A program made the translations under genes and the position numbers. A DNA stretch of 18,451 bases from Candidatus Methanophagales archaeon (lineage in GTDB: Archaea > Halobacteriota > Syntropharchaeia > Alkanophagales > Methanospirareceae): NCBI GenBank assembly GCA_030621535.1, contig JAUXHM010000002.1:1-18451 (forward strand), in the 5' to 3' direction. Below, in pieces: positions 1 through 6,812 of this stretch. Position 1 is the stretch's first letter. The number at the start of each line of letters is the position of its first letter. The notes under the pieces were generated by a model. That model was not told the origin of the DNA, did no database searches, and saw nothing but the letters and a program-made list of their open reading frames with translations.

Positions 1-428
1 CCTTTTTTATAGCGGTGCAGCGTATTCTTGAGCGCCGCCATTTCGTCTTTCGAGAGGTCCTTATCAAAGAAGGAGTTCATTTGCTTCACTCTTACCTCAG
101 AAATGCCAATGTCTGGACGAGGCAGTCCCGCGAGATAATAGCAGCGGTCTAACACCGCAAGCGCTTCTTTTCCAAATTGTTTCTTCACTTCTTCCTCTTC
201 TATTATCACGGGATTCATAACTTCCTCAAACCCGAGCCGTAGATACGCTTCTCGCAGCTTCTGGATGGTTTCAAACACGGGATGTGGTTTTCCATAGCTT
301 AACCCACGCACCGACCTCGGGTATTTTTCATTGAGGGTTCTCTCACTCATGTATTTTAGCCCAGCCATCCAGGCGGCTTCAAAATCCTTGTTTGTTTCTT
401 CTCGTATCTGTTTGGGGTCGAATTTCAT
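1..428 (-). CDS. sepS: O-phosphoseryl-tRNA(Cys) synthetase, N-terminal part
   Basis: Partial gene: the ATG is at 428 and 142 codons run open to the window edge, so the C-terminal majority (the family is about 530 residues) lies outside. SepRS is a class II-like synthetase that charges tRNA(Cys) with O-phosphoserine; SepCysS then converts this to Cys-tRNA, the tRNA-dependent cysteine route of methanogens and relatives. The recognisable stretch is residues about 46-105: GKPHPVFETIQKLREAYL, then GFEEVMNPVIIEEEEV, QFGKEALAVLDRCYYLAGLP and RPDIG, all typical of the SepRS N-terminal and motif 1 region. The start fits the family (MKFDP...). A purine-rich AGAAGGAAG lies about 9 bases before the ATG. 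Product call is sure; absence of SepCysS reflects only the window limits. Confidence 0.95.
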   Translation of the reverse strand, partial: MKFDPKQIREETNKDFEAAWMAGLKYMSERTLNEKYPRSVRGLSYGKPHPVFETIQKLREAYLRLGFEEVMNPVIIEEEEVKKQFGKEALAVLDRCYYLAGLPRPDIGISEVRVKQMNSFFDKDLSKDEMAALKNTLHRYKK

Positions 429-479
429 CTCTTGCTACTTCCTTCTATTTCACCTATTTCTTTAACTTATCTTCACACT

Positions 480-490
480 ATTTTATAAAT
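480..490. promoter_or_regulatory. Shared near-symmetric TATA box between sepS and the COG2426 gene
   Basis: The 87-base gap between the two divergent starts holds one AT-rich core, ATTTTATAAAT. It reads TTTTATAAAT on + and ATTTATAAAA on -, so it could seat TBP in either direction. On + it lies about 27-35 bases before ATG 517, which would give a nearly leaderless transcript. On - it lies about 55 bases before ATG 428, leaving room for a leader with the AGAAGGAAG ribosome site. Seen in sequence; promoter function is inferred. Confidence 0.5.
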
Positions 491-516
491 GTGCAAGTAA
501 TATCTATGAATAACAA

Positions 517-1023
517 ATGATTATGTCGTTCACTTTTGCGGTAGCGTTGGAAAGCATCTGCGTGATATTAATGGCGATGATTCCGTTTGGAGAACTCCGT
601 ACGTCCATACCATTTGCAATGGCGATTTATAAAATGGGCGTCTTACAAGCTTTTGCCCTCTCGGTAATGGGGAATATGCTGCCCGTAGTCCCTTTGCTTC
701 TTTTTCTCGACCCTGTTTCAAATTGGTTGCGAAAATACAGCATCTTCGATAGATTCTTTAGCTGGCTATTCGCGAGAACAAGGAGATATGACGACAGAAT
801 GCAGAAATACGGCTCTCTGGGTCTGATACCTTTTGTTGCTATTCCTCTTCCCATAACGGGTGCATGGACGGCGTGTGCGGTCGCTTTTGTGTTTGGCATT
901 CGCAGCCGATACGCATTTGCCGCTATTCTCGCAGGTGTGATAATAGCAGGGATAATAGTAACGCTGTCGTGCATGGGTGGTCCGAAGGCATACCTTGCCT
1001 TGATTGAAATTATCAACTTTTAG
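517..1023 (+). CDS. Small integral membrane protein, COG2426 / Sm_multidrug_ex family
   Basis: A 168-residue, very hydrophobic protein with about four to five membrane segments. It matches the COG2426 family (Pfam Sm_multidrug_ex, called putative small multidrug export protein), whose transport activity is largely unproven. Supporting features are MIPFGELRTSIPFAMA near residue 20, with the acidic/arginine pair typical of the family, and the proline/glycine-rich VAIPLPITGAWTACAVAFVFG around residues 108-128. ATG 517 sits about 27-35 bases after a TATA box with no ribosome site, suggesting a leaderless message; a second in-frame ATG lies two codons on. It is transcribed away from sepS and no partner gene follows on the same strand. 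Family confident, substrate unknown. Confidence 0.8.
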   Translation: MIMSFTFAVALESICVILMAMIPFGELRTSIPFAMAIYKMGVLQAFALSVMGNMLPVVPLLLFLDPVSNWLRKYSIFDRFFSWLFARTRRYDDRMQKYGSLGLIPFVAIPLPITGAWTACAVAFVFGIRSRYAFAAILAGVIIAGIIVTLSCMGGPKAYLALIEIINF

Positions 1024-1092
1024 CGTGTTTGGTTCGTGATAACGATATATATTTGTTGCCCCATACCAGAACAATGTGAAACCGAAAACTAA

Positions 1093-1125
1093 CTAACCCG
1101 CTAACCCCTCTAAACCGCTAACCCG
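1093..1125. repeat. Four tandem 8-base units CTAACCCG-like
   Basis: Between the COG2426 gene and the end of bud32 are CTAACCCG, CTAACCCC, (T), CTAAACCG and CTAACCCG in tandem, ending 1 base before the bud32 stop codon. It is a short, slightly diverged tandem array in a 103-base gap between convergent genes. No function is visible; it may be slippage product or part of a terminator region. Confidence 0.6.
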
Positions 1126-1126
1126 C

Positions 1127-1708
1127 TCACTTCCTCTCCACATACCGCCCTCGTTGTTCTATCTCCTTTACCCTTCTCAACACTTGTGAGGCATCCGAAA
1201 ATGTTCCCTTGTAGCCCTCTATAAATGACTCTTTTAATCGTTCATACGATTCATGCGTGCCGCAAAGACTCTGGAAAAACACATGCACGTCCACGCCTTT
1301 TGCCTCCGTGCTCGACTCGATAAAGGATAAACCGAAATCTATAAAGTAGATGGCGTTGTCTCTGCTCACAATAATATTAGAAGTAGTTAAATCGCTATGA
1401 ATTATGCTGTTTTTGTGCAATATACCCACGAACTCGCCTATTCTTTTGCTTATATCCTCGTCAATCACCTCTCTCGCTAAATCGCCTTCTATTTTCTCCA
1501 TTACGAGTTCGTAATCGTTAATATCGAAAATAATAGGCGTGGGCACGCCTTTTCTTCTCGCTTCAGAAATCAGTTTCGCTTCGCTTTTTGTCCGCTCTCT
1601 CCTTATCCGCTCGTCTATCTCTTTTACGCGATATCGCTTCTGTACCCGCCTCTTATACACGAGGTCGCCCTTTATTTCGACTATCGCTTCAGCACATTGT
1701 ATTTTCAT
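1127..1708 (-). CDS. bud32: KEOPS complex kinase/ATPase Bud32 (stand-alone)
   Basis: A 193-residue small protein kinase fold protein. Bud32 is the ATPase partner of Kae1 in KEOPS, which makes t6A37 in ANN-decoding tRNAs in the cytoplasm. Motifs, counted from ATG 1708: basic N-lobe VYKRRVQKRYR (17-27), RRERTKSEAKLISEARRKGV (36-55), hinge YELVMEKIEG (66-75), catalytic loop HSDLTTSN (104-111), metal-binding DFG (124-126) and C-terminal VKEIEQRGRYVERK. The longer reading frame back to 2038 runs through the divergent promoter and into the neighbouring gene, and has no homology, so ATG 1708 is preferred. In many Euryarchaeota Bud32 is fused to Kae1; here it is separate. The catalytic loop has HSD where HGD is usual. 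Call is confident. Confidence 0.93.
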   Translation of the reverse strand: MKIQCAEAIVEIKGDLVYKRRVQKRYRVKEIDERIRRERTKSEAKLISEARRKGVPTPIIFDINDYELVMEKIEGDLAREVIDEDISKRIGEFVGILHKNSIIHSDLTTSNIIVSRDNAIYFIDFGLSFIESSTEAKGVDVHVFFQSLCGTHESYERLKESFIEGYKGTFSDASQVLRRVKEIEQRGRYVERK

Positions 1709-1770
1709 AAAACAAATGGGGTTTTCCTTTTCCGCAAACGCTTTTTCAAAAAGTGTCAAAAATAGAAAAA

Positions 1771-1778
1771 CTTTTATG
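1771..1778 (+). promoter_or_regulatory. TATA-like box for the flavoprotein gene
   Basis: CTTTTATG lies about 31-38 bases before ATG 1809, after an A-rich tract. No Shine-Dalgarno sequence precedes the ATG, consistent with a short-leader archaeal message. Inferred from spacing. Confidence 0.4.
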
Positions 1779-1808
1779 TTCAAATCGAGAATAGTTAAAA
1801 GATGAAAA

Positions 1809-3188
1809 ATGGCGAAAAAAGTTGTGATAATTGGTGGTGGTGATGCGGGGACATACACGCTGGAAGCCCTATTTAAAAAGGGGGTAGAAGTTCTCAAGCA
1901 GTTTGACATAACGCTGGTAAAGAAGGAAAAGGGGGGTTCATCTTCTATTTGCGCGGTGCCTTTTGCCTTGCAAGGTGTTTTTAGTATGAAAGAAGTTGCG
2001 GAGGTAGACCCACCAGAGACTTTCGTTAAACATGGCATTGATTACCGAACAGAAACTGAAGCAACGAGCATCAATTTAGAAAATAGCACCGTGAGTCTCG
2101 GCACTGGCGAGGGAATAAAATACGAATATTTAGTGATAGCGACGGGGAGAAAGCCTCGTATCCCTGCAATAGAAGGAACTGCCTTGGAAGGTGTTTATAC
2201 GATGAGCACCGTAGAAAACGGTGAAAAGATAGAGGCTGCTATGAATGCTCCGGAAGCGAAGAACGCAGTGGTTATCGGAGGTGGTCCGATTGGGCTGCAA
2301 GTAGCCCTTGCTTTTTTGAAAAAGGGATTGAAAACAACCGTAGTAGTTGGGCACCCCACGCCGATGTCCAGTATGTTAGACCCTGATATGGGTTCAATAG
2401 TTCGTGAAAAGGTAGAGAAAGAGGGAGTCGAGTTCATCTTTGGTAAGTCAGTGGATTCTATAAAAGGCAACGGTGCAAAGGTGAAATCTGCTATGGTAAA
2501 CAGAGAAGAATTTCCAGCCGATATAGTTGTAATCTCCAGAGGAATGCTTCCAAATTCAAATTTGGCGGAAAAAGCTGGTATAGAAATAGGCGAGACTGGT
2601 GGGATAGTGACAGACCAGTTTTTACATGTTAAAAAAAATGGGAAATATATAAACAATGTATATGCGCTTGGAGATTGTGTAGAAGTTGTAGGCGCTATTA
2701 CACTTCGTCCAGGATTGAGTCAACTCGCTTCTACCGCTTTAGTGCAGGCTAAAGTCGTTGCAAATAATATGACTGGTATTAGTTACTCGCTTGAGCCCTC
2801 TTTGAGCCCTGCCATAGCAACTATCTCAGATTTTCAAGTGGGTTCGATAGGAGTTACATCTGCGGTTGCAGCTCGATACGGGATAAAAGTAATAAGCGGT
2901 AAAAAGGAGAAGCCCACAAAAGCAAGATTCTATCCTGGAAGGAAGTCAATGGCAGTGAAATTGCTTTTCGATGCCTATTCAGAGAAGTTGGTAGGAGCGC
3001 AGCTAATTTCTGAGGACATGGTTGCGGATAGGATAGACGGGCTCTATAATGCTATAAGAAAAGGGATAACCGCAAAGGAATTGAGCAGGATGGAGAAGAG
3101 CTTTGACCCCTGTGTTTCATTGCATCGAGATGTTATGGTTGATGCCGCGGAGATTGCAGTGGCACAGCTTGGAAAGGCAGAGATGTAG
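1809..3188 (+). CDS. CoA-disulfide reductase / NADH oxidase-like flavoprotein
   Basis: A 459-residue class III pyridine nucleotide-disulfide oxidoreductase. Order of domains: FAD dinucleotide fold GGGDAG (9-14), redox cysteine Cys48 in SSICAVPFAL (the place of the CoADR/Nox cysteine), ATGRKP (111-116), NAD(P)H fold GGGPIG (157-162), second FAD motif YALGDC (285-290), and a C-terminal dimerisation domain from about 330. Family members reduce CoA disulfide, polysulfide or persulfides, or oxidise NADH to water or peroxide. The single cysteine favours a CoA-disulfide or sulfur-linked role but sequence alone cannot settle it. The gene is divergent from bud32 and stands alone; a strong ribosome site 27-36 bases after its stop precedes only a short ORF. 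Fold and family are certain; substrate is inference. Confidence 0.85.
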   Translation: MAKKVVIIGGGDAGTYTLEALFKKGVEVLKQFDITLVKKEKGGSSSICAVPFALQGVFSMKEVAEVDPPETFVKHGIDYRTETEATSINLENSTVSLGTGEGIKYEYLVIATGRKPRIPAIEGTALEGVYTMSTVENGEKIEAAMNAPEAKNAVVIGGGPIGLQVALAFLKKGLKTTVVVGHPTPMSSMLDPDMGSIVREKVEKEGVEFIFGKSVDSIKGNGAKVKSAMVNREEFPADIVVISRGMLPNSNLAEKAGIEIGETGGIVTDQFLHVKKNGKYINNVYALGDCVEVVGAITLRPGLSQLASTALVQAKVVANNMTGISYSLEPSLSPAIATISDFQVGSIGVTSAVAARYGIKVISGKKEKPTKARFYPGRKSMAVKLLFDAYSEKLVGAQLISEDMVADRIDGLYNAIRKGITAKELSRMEKSFDPCVSLHRDVMVDAAEIAVAQLGKAEM

Positions 3189-3214
3189 AAAACAAAAAAA
3201 AATCAAGAGGGGAA

Positions 3215-3280
3215 GGGAGGAGGTAAATGCTAGTTAAAGCTCTTGCTGATGGAAAAAATAAATATTTTGAAATTAGGGGA
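3215..3280 (+). other. Strong ribosome-binding site and ATG with no clear gene
   Basis: GGGAGGAGGT (3215-3224) stands 2 bases before ATG 3227, one of the best Shine-Dalgarno matches in the window. The frame starts MLVKALADGKNKYFEIRG and stays open to 3556, but from 3281 it runs antisense through the UPF0282 gene and looks like shadow. It may be the start of a gene whose body was lost, or a short peptide. It lies 38 bases after the flavoprotein stop, so would be co-transcribed with it. No homology recognised. Confidence 0.25.
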
Positions 3281-4141
3281 TTATTTTTTATACAGCTCCC
3301 TCCTCCTCGCTTCCAGCATCTCCACCTCACGCCCGATATATTCCGCCGCCGACATCACCTTCACTTCCTTTTCCGCTGCGTATTCATACACCTCTGCGAT
3401 TCGCTCCTTGTATTTCAGGTCGCGCATGAAATGATGGTCTACCAGGATAGTTTTTACCGCGGTCTCTTTTATTACCCTCTTCATATTCTCTATGGACAAC
3501 GCCAAACTCTTCCTCGAATACCGGAAACCGAGCATATACGTCATTGGTCCGTCTAATATCACGATATCGGGATTTTCTTGAATGATGAATTCCACCTGCG
3601 CATCCACGGAAGGACCCTCAACGTCACTTGTAAAAACCAGTTTCTCACCACCGCACACGATGCTTACCTCCACCACGTACCCCAGCCTGGGATTTGTGCC
3701 GTGATAAACAGGAGACGAGAATTTTATGCTCGTAGAACCATGCTTGAATTCCTTCCCATCTGCGGTATCTATGGATTTCGGTATCCCCTTTAACTTATCC
3801 AAGAAATAAGAAGCTCGTTTCTCCTGGCTTTTGTTTATCTTCTCCTTCGGATGTTTCAAGTAAACAATCTTGTCCTTGTATATATCGGGCTCATCGGGGT
3901 TGTGATGGTCGTAGTGGTAATGCGTAACCACAAGGACGTCACTTCGAGCGGAATGCTCTTTTATGTCTGCCCACGTCTCGCTCATCCTTTGGTCCTCTAT
4001 CGGATGTGGCGGTAACTTATATCTCTTCGGTGCTAACGAAACGCTGGGGTCTATTAACACCGCCACATCATCGGTCTCCACGAACGTCGCCATAGACCGC
4101 ACACCAAAACTATCAAACGCCAGCGGTTTTACTTTTAGCAT
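3281..4141 (-). CDS. UPF0282 metallo-beta-lactamase-fold hydrolase
   Basis: A 286-residue archaeal protein of the UPF0282 family, MBL fold, function unknown. The N-terminus VKPLAFDSFGVRSMATFVET is highly typical of the family. The metal motif is THYHYDHH (from ATG 4141: His74, His76, Asp78, His79), followed by a further histidine in PVYHGTNP, an aspartate in FTSDVEG and a late LVDHHFMRD motif, so the two-metal site appears intact. The reading frame could start at GTG 4162, whose GTGA overlaps the upstream acetyltransferase stop; ATG 4141 is chosen because known family members begin there. It is the last gene of the chorismate mutase, acetyltransferase, UPF0282 operon. Family sure, start less so. 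Confidence 0.88.
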   Translation of the reverse strand: MLKVKPLAFDSFGVRSMATFVETDDVAVLIDPSVSLAPKRYKLPPHPIEDQRMSETWADIKEHSARSDVLVVTHYHYDHHNPDEPDIYKDKIVYLKHPKEKINKSQEKRASYFLDKLKGIPKSIDTADGKEFKHGSTSIKFSSPVYHGTNPRLGYVVEVSIVCGGEKLVFTSDVEGPSVDAQVEFIIQENPDIVILDGPMTYMLGFRYSRKSLALSIENMKRVIKETAVKTILVDHHFMRDLKYKERIAEVYEYAAEKEVKVMSAAEYIGREVEMLEARRRELYKK

Positions 4142-4158
4142 TTCGCACTCACTGTTCC

Positions 4159-4626
4159 TCACAACATCTTCCTCATTACCATCGCCCCTTCTCCATCTTT
4201 GTAATAAAGCGGAATAAAACCAATTTCAAAAAATCCCATACTTCTATACAATCTCTGTGCTATCGGATTGCTTACCCGCACCTCCAACACCACATACCCT
4301 ATCTTTCGCCGCCTCAGCATACTAAAAGCGGCTTTCAATAACGCCCGCCCCACTCCTCTTCCTCTGTATCGCGAATCAACCGCAAGTGCAAATATCCGCC
4401 CTTCGCCTTCTGGCGTTAATACTACCACTTCGAAAGCTATTATCTCCCCTCCTTTCTCCGCAACCATGAAACCTTCGGGCCATTCCTCGTATAAGTCTAG
4501 ATACATGCCCGCATCGCCATCCAGAGACGTTTGTTCCTCTATCTCTGCCACTCTCCTGATGTCGGGCATTTCAAAATTCCTTATTGTTATCATGAACCCC
4601 TTTGTCGTGTGGACGCGGACCATCAT
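4159..4626 (-). CDS. rimI: GNAT N-acetyltransferase, RimI-like
   Basis: A 155-residue GNAT-fold acetyltransferase. RimI/ArdA-type archaeal enzymes acetylate N-terminal alpha-amino groups of proteins using acetyl-CoA. Visible motifs: ITIRNFEMPDIRRVAEIE at the start, acetyl-CoA loop RYRGRGVGRALLKAA (about residues 86-100), and the C-terminal VRVSNPIAQRLYRSMGFFEIG. ATG 4626 overlaps the chorismate mutase stop as ATGA, so translation is probably coupled, with GGAAGAAGGA just before. ATG 4593, at MITIRN, resembles the usual family start and is an alternative. Middle gene of the operon. Exact substrate not determinable; a general GNAT role cannot be excluded. Confidence 0.8.
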   Translation of the reverse strand: MMVRVHTTKGFMITIRNFEMPDIRRVAEIEEQTSLDGDAGMYLDLYEEWPEGFMVAEKGGEIIAFEVVVLTPEGEGRIFALAVDSRYRGRGVGRALLKAAFSMLRRRKIGYVVLEVRVSNPIAQRLYRSMGFFEIGFIPLYYKDGEGAMVMRKML

Positions 4627-4931
4627 GGCGTTCCTTCTTCCTGTTCCTTTTCGACTGTATATTCAATCAGAAGTGCCGCCATCTTCTGCATCATTTCCTC
4701 GCTCAACTCAAGCAGCCCTTCGCTTCCTCTGCTCTTCCGTGCACGTTCACGCCATTTATCTATTACCTCTTCTTCTCTTTGCCTGTCCACAACGGGCTTA
4801 TTCATCTGCATTTTCGCTTTCTTCGCCTGCTTTGCATATTGCATCCTGCGGATAAGTAAATCTGCAATTGTATCGTCTACTTCATCTATCCTTTTCCGTA
4901 TCACATCCAGATTCTTCTCTTCTGCCGTCAT
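4623..4931 (-). CDS. aroQ: Chorismate mutase, AroQ class
   Basis: A 102-residue all-helical monofunctional chorismate mutase, converting chorismate to prephenate for Phe/Tyr synthesis. Helix 1 has LDVIRKRIDEVDDTIADLLIRR with the active-site arginines (about Arg12 or Arg14, and Arg28/29), followed by KQAKKAK (lysine near 38-40) and the second-helix DRQREEEV (Asp49, Arg52, Glu53). By my alignment to the E. coli domain, the position of Gln88 is an acidic residue here (about Glu96), as in some fungal and archaeal enzymes; this is tentative. First gene of a three-gene operon, whose ATGA overlap couples it to the acetyltransferase. Length matches free-standing AroQ proteins. Confidence 0.9.
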   Translation of the reverse strand: MTAEEKNLDVIRKRIDEVDDTIADLLIRRMQYAKQAKKAKMQMNKPVVDRQREEEVIDKWRERARKSRGSEGLLELSEEMMQKMAALLIEYTVEKEQEEGTP

Positions 4932-4989
4932 TTTACTATCTATATGGCACTGTCGATTTTTCTAGTGAATTTGCTAAACCCTTAAATTT

Positions 4990-5085
4990 CACCGCAGAGC
5001 ACACGGAGAACGCAAAGGCACCAGAAAACCTAAGCAATGACTGGAACAGTCTTAAAACTCTGCGTACTCTGCGCTCTCCGCGGTG
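4990..5085. repeat. Intergenic inverted-repeat element with CACCGCAGAG ends
   Basis: The left end CACCGCAGAGC and right end GCTCTCCGCGGTG are imperfect inverted repeats about 96 bases apart. Inside are short-period repetitions (CGCAGAG, CACACGGAG, AACGCAAAG on the left; CTCTGCG, TACTCTGCG, CTCTCCGCG on the right). It fills the divergent gap between chorismate mutase and the transporter. Similar elements are common in many environmental bacterial and archaeal genomes; their function is unknown to me. Could act at RNA level as a hairpin or be a non-autonomous mobile sequence. Confidence 0.75.
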
Positions 5086-5120
5086 ATAAATCACTGTATT
5101 TTTAGATAGTGCCATCTGTA

Positions 5121-5332
5121 TTTATAAAGGAAAGGAGTAAAATAACAAAAAAGTAACAAATTCAAGATACCCATGCAAGGAAGAGATAACGAAAGCGAAG
5201 CTGAATCTGAACCCGACCCTCCGAATAGCTCTAATAACCTGAGCTTGGGACGGATAAGCAGCATAGGTATGACCACGGGTAAATGCAAAGACAAAGGCAG
5301 CTTTTGGCGGAAGAAAGGGGGTAAAGGAACGT
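5121..5332 (+). promoter_or_regulatory. TATA box and long leader of the transporter gene
   Basis: TTTATAAAG at 5121-5129 is a good archaeal TATA box. If transcription starts about 25 bases later, the leader before ATG 5333 is about 180 bases. The leader contains ATG 5173 opening a 95-codon frame that overlaps the transporter start in another frame, so it could be an upstream ORF, though its composition (acidic, low complexity) is not convincing. I see no riboswitch of a class I recognise. Leader length and uORF role are inference. Confidence 0.4.
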
Positions 5333-6682
5333 ATGAGGATGAGCATGAGTACGAGAATGAGGATGCGAAAACGGCAAAAGAAAGCCGCATCAGGAAGCAC
5401 AGGCATGGGCTCGCCCCTTATTGTTTCGCTCGTCCAAACGACCCCTGCTATCGGTTTTAACATCAAAAAAAAAAATCCGAATCTCAAGCATTTTTTTCAC
5501 GACTTCTCCGACCTGTTCCGACAAGCTCCCTTTTCGCTGCTGTTTTGTTCTTTCACCGGTCTTCTGGCGGGAGTTGGGCTGAGTTTAATGACCGATATGC
5601 TGCAACTACTACCCGGTCTTATGATACTTATTCCGCCTGCAATTGCCATGCGTGGTAACGTTTACAGTGCGCTTGTCTCTCGATTAGGAACGTCCATGCA
5701 TCTCGGTCTTTTCTCTACTACGCTGAAAAAGGGAAATGTGTTGTACCAGAACGTCTATGCGTCTTTGCTGCTGACAATGATTCTTTCCGTTATTCTCGGC
5801 TTATTAGCGAAATTAATGGCAAATGCATTTGGGATGTCGAGTATTTCTGTTTATGGATTCATTCTCATTTCGGTAATCGGTGGTTTAATATCGGGAATAG
5901 CTCTGCTCGGTATTGCAATCGCCGTATCCATTATCGGCTACCGCAGAAACTGGAATTTAGATAACATCTCATCGCCTATAATAACCTCTGCTGGCGACAT
6001 GATAACCATACCCACCTTGTTTCTGGCTGCTGTTCTGTTGCAAAAATCGCCTGATGTATTTGTAACGCTACTTTCAACGTTATTCGCTTTTGTAGCGGTT
6101 TTATGCCTCGTAAAAGGTCTAAAAACCGACGACAGCGCCATAAGACGTATTCTCATAGAGAGCATCCCGATGCTTTTCCTCTGTGCTATTCTCTGCACGT
6201 TCGCCGGAATAACATTAGATATAAGGTTGAAGAGTTTAATTGCCATTCCTGCTATTTTAGTAATTATTCCTCCTTTTTTGGGCGAAAGCAATGCGTTAGG
6301 CGGTATATTAAGCGCTCGTCTTTCTTCCATGCTGCATATCGGCACAATAAAGCCACAACGAGTTCCTGATAAGCTTGTAGCCTCTAATTTCGCCGTGATA
6401 TACCTCTTTTCCATCTGCGTATTTCTATTTGTCGGTGTATTGACCTACGCTGCGAGCATCATTCTTGGCATATCCCGCCCGAGCATATTTGAAATGCTGT
6501 CTATCTCGCTTTTAGGCGGTGTTCTATGCACAACTTTTCTTAATTTCGCTTCTTATTATATCGCAATTCTATCTTTTAGATTTGGACTGGACCCGGATAA
6601 CGATACTATACCGCTAATAACCAGCTTAACAGACGTGGTAGGTGTATTCTGCCTCCTGTTTGCAATGTTTTTAATTCTGTAA
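5333..6682 (+). CDS. SLC41/MgtE-type divalent cation transporter, duplicated membrane domain (COG1824)
   Basis: A 449-residue inner membrane protein with about ten hydrophobic segments arranged as two homologous MgtE/SLC41 membrane domains, without the bacterial cytosolic CBS part. The first half has PGLMILIPPAIAMRGNVYSA then SRLGTSMHLG; the second has PAILVIIPPFLGESNALGG then SARLSSMLHIG. Each half ends with an Asp-containing motif (SSPIITSAGDMITIP; IPLITSLTDVVGV), as in Mg2+ pathways of the family. Mg2+ or another divalent ion is the expected substrate. Start is uncertain: ATG 5333 follows GGGGGTAAAGGA and gives an Arg-rich cytosolic tail; ATG 5405 with AGGAAG upstream is also possible. No partner gene. 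Gene lies convergent with eL44, separated by the 48-base repeat. Confidence 0.85.
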   Translation: MRMSMSTRMRMRKRQKKAASGSTGMGSPLIVSLVQTTPAIGFNIKKKNPNLKHFFHDFSDLFRQAPFSLLFCSFTGLLAGVGLSLMTDMLQLLPGLMILIPPAIAMRGNVYSALVSRLGTSMHLGLFSTTLKKGNVLYQNVYASLLLTMILSVILGLLAKLMANAFGMSSISVYGFILISVIGGLISGIALLGIAIAVSIIGYRRNWNLDNISSPIITSAGDMITIPTLFLAAVLLQKSPDVFVTLLSTLFAFVAVLCLVKGLKTDDSAIRRILIESIPMLFLCAILCTFAGITLDIRLKSLIAIPAILVIIPPFLGESNALGGILSARLSSMLHIGTIKPQRVPDKLVASNFAVIYLFSICVFLFVGVLTYAASIILGISRPSIFEMLSISLLGGVLCTTFLNFASYYIAILSFRFGLDPDNDTIPLITSLTDVVGVFCLLFAMFLIL

Positions 6683-6684
6683 AC

Positions 6685-6732
6685 ACACTTTTTCTTTTTA
6701 GAAAAAAGAAAACCTGTGCTAAAAGAAAAAAA
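6685..6732 (+). repeat. 48-base AT-rich hairpin repeat, copy 1
   Basis: Starts ACACTTTTTC, has a T-run/A-run inverted repeat (CTTTTTCTTTTT / AAAAAAGAAAA) and ends CCTGTGCTAAAAG plus A-run. The reverse complement of 10414-10461 matches it over 48 positions with one difference. It starts 3 bases after the transporter stop, between convergent genes, so it may terminate transcription, but the conserved non-hairpin tail goes beyond a simple terminator. Confidence 0.8.
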
Positions 6733-6812
6733 GACTTGTTTCTTGGGGCTTTAGTAAATCTGCCCTATTATTTCATTCGGAATGGTGTAAAAGAGACAAA
6801 GGAGCGGTGCTT

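Noticed and set aside
1709..2038. N-terminal extension of the bud32 reading frame by 110 residues
   Set aside because: It overlaps the first 230 bases of the divergent flavoprotein gene, has no homology, and the kinase fold starts exactly at ATG 1708.
4531..4965. Plus-strand Ser/Leu/Phe-rich ORFs opposite the chorismate mutase and acetyltransferase
   Set aside because: Antisense to well-supported genes with overlapping coupled stops and starts; no homology.
5173..5460. 95-codon acidic ORF as an independent gene
   Set aside because: Low complexity, overlaps the transporter start, and no recognisable family; kept only as a possible upstream ORF in the leader.
5122..5487. Minus-strand ORF of 121 codons with hydrophobic LVLMLILI stretch that looks like a membrane protein
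   Set aside because: It is antisense to the transporter start, and the apparent hydrophobicity comes from the repetitive GATGAG/GAGAATGAG DNA read backwards.
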